Shown here piece by piece: positions 58,611-64,000 of a DNA stretch of 64,000 nucleotides. Each line of letters opens with the position of its first letter. Position 1 is the stretch's first letter. The notes beneath the pieces are model-generated. The model searched no databases. It was not told the origin of the DNA and was given only the letters and a program-made list of their open reading frames with translations. The stretch lies in NCBI RefSeq assembly GCF_900059565.1, contig NZ_FIZW01000002.1:248001-312000 (forward strand). Direction: 5' to 3'. Source of the stretch: Murdochiella massiliensis (GTDB lineage: Bacteria; Bacillota; Clostridia; Tissierellales; Peptoniphilaceae). The translations under genes and the position numbers were made by a program.

Positions 58611-58757
58611 ATGAAACATATTATCAGTTTACAAACCCGTGATCTCCAGAAAAGCGCGCAAGATGGCGGATGCGGTGAGTGCCAGACGTCCTGCCAATCG
58701 GCATGCAAAACATCCTGCGGTATTGCGAACCAGGACTGCGAACACGCGTCGAAGTAA
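58611..58757 (+). CDS. scfA: SCIFF precursor peptide (six cysteines in forty-five)
   Basis: A 48-aa ribosomally made peptide behind GAGGAGGACAAG. A leader of about 20 residues (MKHIISLQTRDLQKSAQ) precedes a core with six cysteines at positions 21, 24, 28, 32, 36 and 43, in the highly conserved SCIFF spacing. The next gene is the matching radical-SAM maturase. SCIFF peptides are near-universal in Clostridia. The maturase installs thioether crosslinks from Cys to non-alpha carbons (ranthipeptide class), and a role in cell-cell signalling has been proposed. The decarboxylase ends 62 bases upstream with only a weak hairpin between, so co-transcription is likely. Confidence 0.95.
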   Translation: MKHIISLQTRDLQKSAQDGGCGECQTSCQSACKTSCGIANQDCEHASK

Positions 58758-58771
58758 GAAACGACATACGG

Positions 58772-60247
58772 ATGATTCATTATTTTCAATCGCAAGGACA
58801 GAAAATCGCGCTGGATGTTTATTCCGGCGCGGTTCATCTTTTAGACGACCTTTCTTATGCGCTCTTGGACCAATTGGCGACACTGCAGAACGAAGGCCTG
58901 TTCGTTCCCCAAAACGGCATTGACGATGCGACACGAGAAGAAGCCAAAGCACGTGTGCTATCGTCCTCTCCTGCATTTTGCGCTGAAGAAGCGGAGGAAG
59001 CGTTGGCGGATTTGGCGACACTCATCGCACAAAAGCGTCTGTTTACGGAAGATCCGTACGCGGATTTGGTGCTTAATCTGCGTGAGCGAAAAACCTATGT
59101 CAAGGCGCTGTGTCTAAATGTCGCTCATACCTGTAACCTGGATTGCGACTATTGCTTTGCCAGCCAGGGCAAATACCATGGAGAACGTGTGCTGATGACC
59201 AAAGAGGTCGCCGAGCGCGCCATTGATTTTGTACTGAACGCTTCCGGTCCTCACCGGCAGATCGATATCGATTTCTTCGGCGGCGAGCCCATGCTCAACT
59301 GGTCACTCGTAAAAGACACGGTCGCCTATGCACGGGAAAAAGAGGCCGAACCAGGAAAGCAGTTTCGTTTTACCTTCACGACAAACGGGATGCTGTTGGA
59401 TGAGGAGGTAACGGCCTTTCTGAACCGGGAAATGCACAATGTGGTGCTTTCGTTGGACGGCCGAAAGGAAGTGCATGACCGCCTTCGCCACACCATCGAC
59501 GGGCGCGGAAGCTACGATCGCATCGTTCCCCGTTTTCGCGCCTTTGTAAAAGATCGCGGCGACAAAGAATATTATATGCGCGGCACCTTCACAAAAAATA
59601 ATGTCGACTTTTTCCAGGATGTGCTGCATATGGCCAATCTCGGCTTCTATCGCCTATCGATGGAACCGGTCATCGGCGATCCCAACGAGCCCTATATGCT
59701 CGGTCCCGAAGATTTGCCGACGCTTCTTGACGAGTACGACAAGCTCGCTGCAGAGATGATTCGCCGAAATCGTCTGGCACGAAAAGTGACCCGAGAAGGC
59801 GGCAGTATTAACGATCTGGCTCCTTCCGATCACCCCTTTGTGTTTTATCATTTTATGATGAATTTAGAAGGCGGTCCCTGTATTCATAAACGCATTGCCG
59901 GCTGTGGCAGCGGCGTGGAATATCTGGCCGTAACCCCACAGGGTGAGCTTTATCCCTGTCATCAGTTTGTCGGCGAAGATGCCTTTGCTGTAGGCAATGT
60001 ATGGGAAGGGATCACGAAGCCGGAGGTAACGGAACCGTTCAAAGCCTGCAACTGCTATTCGCATCCGGAATGCGCCGACTGTTGGGCAAAACTTTACTGT
60101 TCCGGCGGCTGTGCAGCCAATGCCCTTCATGCGTCCGGCTCGCTGACGGGAACGGTCCCGTTTAGCTGTGCCCTTTTCCGTAAGCGTATGGAGTGCGCGC
60201 TTGCCATTCAGGCGGATCTCGCCCTCTCCGCGCAGGAAGAAAATTAA
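58772..60247 (+). CDS. scfB: SCIFF radical-SAM/SPASM maturase
   Basis: A 491-aa thioether-forming radical-SAM enzyme. The N-terminal peptide-recognition part begins MIHYFQSQGQKIALDVYSGA and resembles known SCIFF maturases. The 4Fe-4S motif CNLDCDYC lies near residue 120, with the SAM-binding GGEP after it. A Cys-rich SPASM region (about 365-470) with GCGSGVEYLAV, YPCHQF and CNCYSHPECADCW binds two auxiliary clusters. The start ATG 58772 has no strong ribosome site and lies 14 bases after the scfA stop, so coupling to scfA is likely. An open frame from 58679 overlaps scfA and is rejected. Confidence 0.94.
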   Translation: MIHYFQSQGQKIALDVYSGAVHLLDDLSYALLDQLATLQNEGLFVPQNGIDDATREEAKARVLSSSPAFCAEEAEEALADLATLIAQKRLFTEDPYADLVLNLRERKTYVKALCLNVAHTCNLDCDYCFASQGKYHGERVLMTKEVAERAIDFVLNASGPHRQIDIDFFGGEPMLNWSLVKDTVAYAREKEAEPGKQFRFTFTTNGMLLDEEVTAFLNREMHNVVLSLDGRKEVHDRLRHTIDGRGSYDRIVPRFRAFVKDRGDKEYYMRGTFTKNNVDFFQDVLHMANLGFYRLSMEPVIGDPNEPYMLGPEDLPTLLDEYDKLAAEMIRRNRLARKVTREGGSINDLAPSDHPFVFYHFMMNLEGGPCIHKRIAGCGSGVEYLAVTPQGELYPCHQFVGEDAFAVGNVWEGITKPEVTEPFKACNCYSHPECADCWAKLYCSGGCAANALHASGSLTGTVPFSCALFRKRMECALAIQADLALSAQEEN

Positions 60248-60259
60248 GACGCTTTTTTC

Positions 60260-60288
60260 TTGCCATTTTTTCGTATAGCACCTAAAAT
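60260..60288 (+). promoter_or_regulatory. Promoter upstream of the mgtE leader
   Basis: TTGCCA, an exact 17-bp spacer and TAAAAT, just after scfB. A transcript would begin near 60295, directly at the foot of the next hairpin. Confidence 0.65.
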
Positions 60289-60318
60289 AAAAGGCGGGGC
60301 ATCACACCCCGCTATTTT
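60284..60318 (+). terminator. GC-rich hairpin: scfB terminator and/or 5' end of the mgtE leader
   Basis: GCGGGG (60294-60299) pairs with CCCCGC (60307-60312); an outer AAAATA/TATTTT arm closes around a 4-base bulge. For read-through from scfB this is a terminator. For transcripts from the local promoter it would be a 5'-terminal stem. Confidence 0.65.
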
Positions 60319-60338
60319 CATGGAGAAAGGAGTTCAAC

Positions 60339-60458
60339 ATGGGACCTGTGAACCATTCAGACAATGCAGAAACGCCACCGACTGAACCTCGAAGTTCGAT
60401 GAATGAACGCCTTTTCGTTGAGAACCGCTTGTTCTCTCTTTTTGTTGTTCTGCGCTGA
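60339..60458 (+). CDS. Proline/acid-rich leader peptide upstream of mgtE
   Basis: A 39-codon ORF with a strong ribosome site (GAAAGGAGTTCAAC) between the promoter and mgtE. The peptide has an early acidic, Pro-containing part (ETPPTEP at residues 11-17) and a hydrophobic, Arg-ended tail. Its last third overlaps an intrinsic terminator. In Salmonella the unrelated Pro/acid-rich leader MgtL controls the magnesium gene mgtA through ribosome instability at low magnesium. The likeness in composition and position is notable but only suggestive. It could also be a chance ORF. Confidence 0.55.
   Translation: MGPVNHSDNAETPPTEPRSSMNERLFVENRLFSLFVVLR
60420..60443 (+). terminator. Attenuator-like terminator inside the leader ORF
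   Basis: A perfect 6-bp stem GAGAAC/GTTCTC (60420-60425 with 60431-60436), 5-nt loop, then TCTTTTT. It lies within the leader ORF and 80 bases before mgtE, so ribosome position would decide whether it forms. Confidence 0.6.
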
Positions 60459-60524
60459 GGCGCTCATTTTTCCGTTTAGTAGGAGACGTTTGCATTGCCG
60501 TGCGTACCATGACGGAGGTGCAAA

Positions 60525-61874
60525 ATGGAAAATAAAACTTTTGTTGAGAAACTCAATGAACTAATTGAAAAAAAAGATGTTGTTGGCGTCCGCAAGCATA
60601 TTGAAGATATGCATGCTGCGGATGTTGCGACGCTTCTGGAAGAGGAACCGGCAGAAGAAGCGGCCATGTTCTTTCGTTTTATGACGAAAGATAAAGCGGC
60701 GCATGTCTTTTCGTATTTAAGTGTACCGCGCGCGCTGGATCTGGTTGCTCTTTTCACCACAGAGCAGACCGCTTCTATTTTTGAAGGCCTATATGTCGAC
60801 GATGCGGTTGACCTTTTAGAAGAAATGCCGGCGAATGCCGTGCGAGCGGTTCTGCAAAACGCAACGCCGAAAAAGCGTGAACAACTTAATCGCTTTCTGA
60901 AATACAGCGATCAATCCGCCGGAAGCGTCATGAGCGCGGAATTTATTCAGATTTATCCGTTCATGACGGTGCGTGAAGCCATAGATAAAATTCGCAATGA
61001 GAAACAACTTTTGGACTCCTTTTCGGAGGTCTACGTTACCAGCAAAGATCTCAAGCTCTTAGGCGTATTATCTGTTCGGGAGCTGTTGTCTGCTGAGGAT
61101 GACCAGAACATTGTAGACGTTATGCATGATCATGTGATCTCGGTTACCACGGATACCGATCAGGAAGATGCGCTGGATGTGATTTCCCGCTACGATTTCA
61201 GTGCTCTTCCGGTGACGGATTCGGAATCGCGCATTGTCGGTATTATCACCGCGGATGACGCGTTGGATATTTCCGAACAGGCCGCGAGTGAAGACTTTCA
61301 GATCATGGCCGCGATCAGCCCCAATGACAAGGAATATTTTGACACCAGTGTCTTGGATATGGCCAAAAGCCGCCTGCCCTGGCTGCTGTTTCTCATGCTT
61401 TCGGGAATGCTGAACGGTTTAATTTTAGGGTCATTTGAACATGCCTTTATGGCGCTACCCATCCTTGTCACCTTTATACCGATGCTCACCGACACCGGCG
61501 GTAATACAGGTGCGCAAAGTTCCACCCTCATCATTCGCGGATTGGCCACCGGCGATATTGATATGAAAGATGCGCCCAAGGTTCTCTGGAAAGAATTTTG
61601 CGTCGCCCTCTGTGTGGGTCTTGTACTGGGTTTCCTTTCTTTCCTGCGTGTGGCCTTCTTCCCGCCGAACGATCCGATTGTCGGCATTGTCGTCGGCTTA
61701 GCCGTCATGGTGATTGTGCTTTTTTCCAAGTTGCTCGGCGGCATGCTTCCACTTTTGGCTGAACGCCTCGGCGTGGATCCGGCCTTAATGGCGGCTCCGC
61801 TCATCACCACCATTATCGACGCCAGCGGATTGATTGTTTTCTTCCTGTTGGCTAAAGCGATTTTACATCTCTAG
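60525..61874 (+). CDS. mgtE: Magnesium transporter MgtE
   Basis: A 449-aa magnesium channel/transporter of normal length. The N-terminal superhelical domain (about 1-128) has DVATLLEEEPAEEAAMFF and AVDLLEEMPANAVRAVL, and a CBS pair (about 135-255) senses magnesium. Five membrane helices (about 280-449) include the pore signature TDTGGNTGAQSSTLIIRGLATG. The start follows GGAGGTGCAAA. Expression is probably controlled by the upstream leader; no M-box riboswitch was seen. Confidence 0.95.
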   Translation: MENKTFVEKLNELIEKKDVVGVRKHIEDMHAADVATLLEEEPAEEAAMFFRFMTKDKAAHVFSYLSVPRALDLVALFTTEQTASIFEGLYVDDAVDLLEEMPANAVRAVLQNATPKKREQLNRFLKYSDQSAGSVMSAEFIQIYPFMTVREAIDKIRNEKQLLDSFSEVYVTSKDLKLLGVLSVRELLSAEDDQNIVDVMHDHVISVTTDTDQEDALDVISRYDFSALPVTDSESRIVGIITADDALDISEQAASEDFQIMAAISPNDKEYFDTSVLDMAKSRLPWLLFLMLSGMLNGLILGSFEHAFMALPILVTFIPMLTDTGGNTGAQSSTLIIRGLATGDIDMKDAPKVLWKEFCVALCVGLVLGFLSFLRVAFFPPNDPIVGIVVGLAVMVIVLFSKLLGGMLPLLAERLGVDPALMAAPLITTIIDASGLIVFFLLAKAILHL

Positions 61875-61889
61875 CGATTTTACATCTCT
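61857..61889 (+). repeat. 17-bp tandem duplication at the mgtE 3' end
   Basis: GCGATTTTACATCTCT occurs twice with a period of 17 bases. The first copy encodes the last residues and stop of mgtE; the second is untranslated. It looks like a recent slippage duplication. Confidence 0.9.
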
Positions 61890-61898
61890 GACAAACGA

Positions 61899-61944
61899 AA
61901 GGACCTCTTCCCGCTTTTCAGCGCACGGAAGAAGTCCTTTTTTT
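61899..61944 (+). terminator. Intrinsic terminator after mgtE
   Basis: A 13-bp stem with one mismatch (61899-61911 with 61927-61939) and a T-tract. It also lies 15 bases from the convergent cdd stop and may serve both genes, though the minus-strand T-tract is short. Confidence 0.85.
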
Positions 61945-61959
61945 ATATTTTTTAACTCG

Positions 61960-62400
61960 CTACAACAAATCCTCCGGTCCAAAGGAATGCGGGAGCAGTT
62001 CATCCAACGTATATTCCACGACGACATCCTCTGCGTTGGCTAAGTAGACCGGCATCTTCTTTGTGCAAAACTCACTCAATGCCTGTCGGCAGACACCACA
62101 GGGCGTCGTAAACGACGCGGTGAGCATCTTCTCACCCTCCTGCCTTCCCACAATGGCGATGGCCTGAAACGACCGTGCTCCTTCGGAAACAGCCTTATAA
62201 AGAGCCGTTCGTTCGGCACAGGTTCCCGGAGAGAACGCGGCGTTTTCAATATTGCAGCCGCTCCAAATCACGCCGTGGTCATCCAAGAGGGCTGCGCCCA
62301 CCTGAAAGTGGGAATATGGAGAATACGCATTAGCCAATGCTTCCTCTGCGGCATCCACAAGCGTTTTTTGGGGACAATTTTGCCTGGTCCATTTCTTCAT
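61960..62400 (-). CDS. cdd: Cytidine deaminase
   Basis: A 146-aa tetrameric-type deaminase that converts cytidine and deoxycytidine to uridine forms. The substrate segment YSPYSHFQVGAAL and GCNIENAAF are present. The Zn ligands are Cys in TCAERTALYKA, next to the catalytic Glu, and the two Cys of PCGVCRQAL. The start is ATG 62400 behind AAGGAGAAAACG. It lies 10 bases after pdp, its pathway partner. Confidence 0.96.
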   Translation of the reverse strand: MKKWTRQNCPQKTLVDAAEEALANAYSPYSHFQVGAALLDDHGVIWSGCNIENAAFSPGTCAERTALYKAVSEGARSFQAIAIVGRQEGEKMLTASFTTPCGVCRQALSEFCTKKMPVYLANAEDVVVEYTLDELLPHSFGPEDLL

Positions 62401-62410
62401 CGTTTTCTCC

Positions 62411-63751
62411 TTATGCATTCGCCTCGGTAAGCGTCACGCCGTCTTTGCGTACCACGGCATACACCGGCGTATGCGCACGTTCAACCGGCTCCGTTGTGAG
62501 AGTATAGGCCGATTGGGCAAGCGCTACGGCTTCGGCTCCTTTTGTCTCGTCATTCGCTTCGACGGTAAACAGAACCTCGCCTTTTTTGGCCGGATCACCC
62601 ACTTTTTTGTACACATACAGACCTACCGCCGGATCAATCCGATCTTCTGTGCGCCGTCTGCCGGCACCTAAAAGGAGCGAGCTCTTTCCGATGGTTTCCG
62701 CATTGATGGCGGAGACGATCCCGTCCTGTTCCGCTCGACCGGCAAGGGAATATTCAGCTTTGGGGAAGTGAGAAGGATCATCGATATAGGTCACATCGCC
62801 GCCCTGATTCTTAACCATGGCTTTAAATTTGGAAAGCGCCTTTCCGGAGGTGATCGCTTCGTGAACAAGGCTTTCCGCTTCTTCTTGGCTCTTTGCGCAT
62901 TCTCCGGCAATCAGCATCGCTTCCGCCAGCGCATAGCATTCCGCACGGAAATCCGCAGGTCCTTCTCCTCTAAGCGTATCCAGCGCTTCTTTGACTTCCA
63001 TGGCATTACCCACCGCGCAGCCTAAGGGCTGTGTCATATCCGTAACTAAAGCAATGGTTTTCTTGCCGTTATCTTCACCAATGCCGACCATGGCTTTTGC
63101 CAGGCGGATCGCCTCTTCAGGCGTCTTCATAAAAGCTCCGGATCCGTACTTCACATCCAGAACAATCGCATCCGAACCGTCGGCTAATTTTTTCGACATG
63201 ATGGATGCCGCAATGAGTGGAAGAGAATCCACCGTACCCGTCACATCGCGCAAGGCATAGAGAACCTTATCCACCGGCGCAATGTCGGCACTTTGGCCGA
63301 TAATCGCAATTCCGTCGCGAGCAACAAATTGCGTAAACTCCTCTTCGCTGATTTCTGTACGAAAACCGGGAATGCTTTCCAATTTATCAATGGTTCCGCC
63401 GGTAAAGCCCAATCCCCGTCCGGACAATTTGGCAATGGGCAAGCCGCAGGCCGCTACAACGGGTGCAATCACCAACGATGTTTTATCGCCGACACCACCG
63501 GAAGAATGTTTATCCACAATGGGATGACGAAGCTCCGGGAAAGAAAGACGATCCCCAGAACAGGCCATTTCCCGCGTCAGGCTGGCCACCTCTCGCCCAT
63601 CCATCCCGGAAAAGAAAATGGCCATGAGCAGAGCGGAAATCTGATAATCCGGAATCGTCTTCGTTTTTACGCCATCGACAAAATACTGAATTTCCTCATC
63701 TGTGAGAGCCTGTCCGTCACGCTTCTTAAGAATGATATCGACGATATTCAT
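62411..63751 (-). CDS. pdp: Pyrimidine-nucleoside phosphorylase
   Basis: A 446-aa phosphorylase that splits uridine, deoxyuridine or thymidine into base and pentose 1-phosphate. The signature KHSSGGVGDKTSLVIAPV and SGRGLGFTGGTIDKLES are intact. The C-terminal domain (about 345-446) is present. Firmicute enzymes of this type accept both uridine and thymidine; strict thymidine phosphorylase (deoA) is the alternative. Start behind AAGGAGGAACC. With cdd it feeds pyrimidine salvage. Confidence 0.95.
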   Translation of the reverse strand: MNIVDIILKKRDGQALTDEEIQYFVDGVKTKTIPDYQISALLMAIFFSGMDGREVASLTREMACSGDRLSFPELRHPIVDKHSSGGVGDKTSLVIAPVVAACGLPIAKLSGRGLGFTGGTIDKLESIPGFRTEISEEEFTQFVARDGIAIIGQSADIAPVDKVLYALRDVTGTVDSLPLIAASIMSKKLADGSDAIVLDVKYGSGAFMKTPEEAIRLAKAMVGIGEDNGKKTIALVTDMTQPLGCAVGNAMEVKEALDTLRGEGPADFRAECYALAEAMLIAGECAKSQEEAESLVHEAITSGKALSKFKAMVKNQGGDVTYIDDPSHFPKAEYSLAGRAEQDGIVSAINAETIGKSSLLLGAGRRRTEDRIDPAVGLYVYKKVGDPAKKGEVLFTVEANDETKGAEAVALAQSAYTLTTEPVERAHTPVYAVVRKDGVTLTEANA

Positions 63752-63764
63752 GGTTCCTCCTTGA

Positions 63765-64000
63765 TCAGTGAATGGACTGCGATGTCAACGTTACGACGAC
63801 CAGTTCCTGGTCGTTAAACAGGCGAAAGGGAAACCGGGGGCCACCCATACCGGTGGACACCACCATGCTCTGTTTGCCGCTTTGATAGACGCCTTTACTG
63901 TACGCCGGAAAAAAGCTGCGCTCAGGCGACAGCAGACCGCCGATGAACGGCAGACGAATGACGCCGCCATGGACATGGCCGGACAGGATCAGATCCGCGC
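63765..64000 (-). CDS. Metallophosphoesterase, C-terminal part (cut by window edge)
   Basis: The last 78 codons of a calcineurin-like phosphoesterase run in from the right edge to TGA 63765. DLILSGHVHGG holds the metal-binding His pair of the family, and RLPFIGGLLSPER resembles YkuE-type membrane-linked phosphoesterases. The N-terminal half with the other metal motifs lies outside the window. It ends 13 bases before the pdp start and may be in the same operon. Confidence 0.88.
   Translation of the reverse strand, partial: ADLILSGHVHGGVIRLPFIGGLLSPERSFFPAYSKGVYQSGKQSMVVSTGMGGPRFPFRLFNDQELVVVTLTSQSIH

Noticed and set aside
60319..60524. M-box magnesium riboswitch before mgtE
   Set aside because: I looked for its conserved core and did not see it; the space is taken by a short ORF and a terminator.

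Overview
The window is a gene-dense chromosomal segment of roughly 50% GC from an anaerobic-looking Firmicute. The gene families point to Clostridia or Tissierellia: a GlgC/GlgD pair, MutS2, ZapA, KtrAB potassium uptake, an infC-rpmI-rplT operon with an attenuating leader, an AUU start for infC, and a SCIFF peptide with its radical-SAM maturase. No outer-membrane genes are seen. A Peptoniphilaceae-like anaerobic coccus is a reasonable guess, but the sequence alone does not settle the genus. No insertion sequence, prophage or CRISPR array was found. Almost all start sites carry AAGGAG-type ribosome binding sites, and many neighbouring genes overlap by 1-25 bases.

Layout. 1-375: start of an FHA-domain membrane protein, cut by the window edge. 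513-7962 (minus): glycogen operon glgC-glgD-glgA-pullulanase-phosphoglucomutase. 8153-12588 (minus): lower glycolysis gap, pgk, tpiA, eno. 12687-20004 (minus): glmU-like, prs, pth, mfd, prsA. 20127-21512 (plus): murC, expressed back to back with the glmU-like operon. 21509-35138 (minus): ktrB, ktrA, an RNA methyltransferase, pheS, pheT, zapA, a U32 peptidase, mutS2, a membrane protein and a His/Cys-rich TPR protein. 35223-36517 (plus): infC-rpmI-rplT with a leader attenuator. 36547-40242 (minus): a small secreted protein with an ABC transporter. 40259-42914: zinc/manganese uptake znuA-znuC-znuB. 43097-46527: tRNA-Cys, hisS, thrS. 46626-48996: glutaminase with a sodium/amino-acid symporter. 49174-51911 (plus): an aminotransferase and a uracil permease. 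51980-56856 (minus): a heterodimeric ABC exporter followed by an ECF-sigma-like membrane protein. 57043-61874 (plus): a PLP decarboxylase, the SCIFF peptide and maturase, then mgtE behind a leader ORF with an attenuator. 61960-64000 (minus): a metallophosphoesterase fragment, pyrimidine-nucleoside phosphorylase and cytidine deaminase.

The genes combine storage-polysaccharide turnover, glycolysis, nucleotide salvage, metal and potassium homeostasis and translation. The points most worth a second look are: a GlmU whose uridyltransferase half is shortened and has lost its nucleotide-binding loop; a sigma-factor-like protein fused to a membrane-spanning anti-sigma-like half beside an ABC exporter; a proline/acid-rich leader peptide with an embedded terminator in front of mgtE; a secreted small protein next to a two-in-one ABC permease; and the SCIFF ranthipeptide pair. 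Functional calls rest on motifs read by eye; no database search was run.
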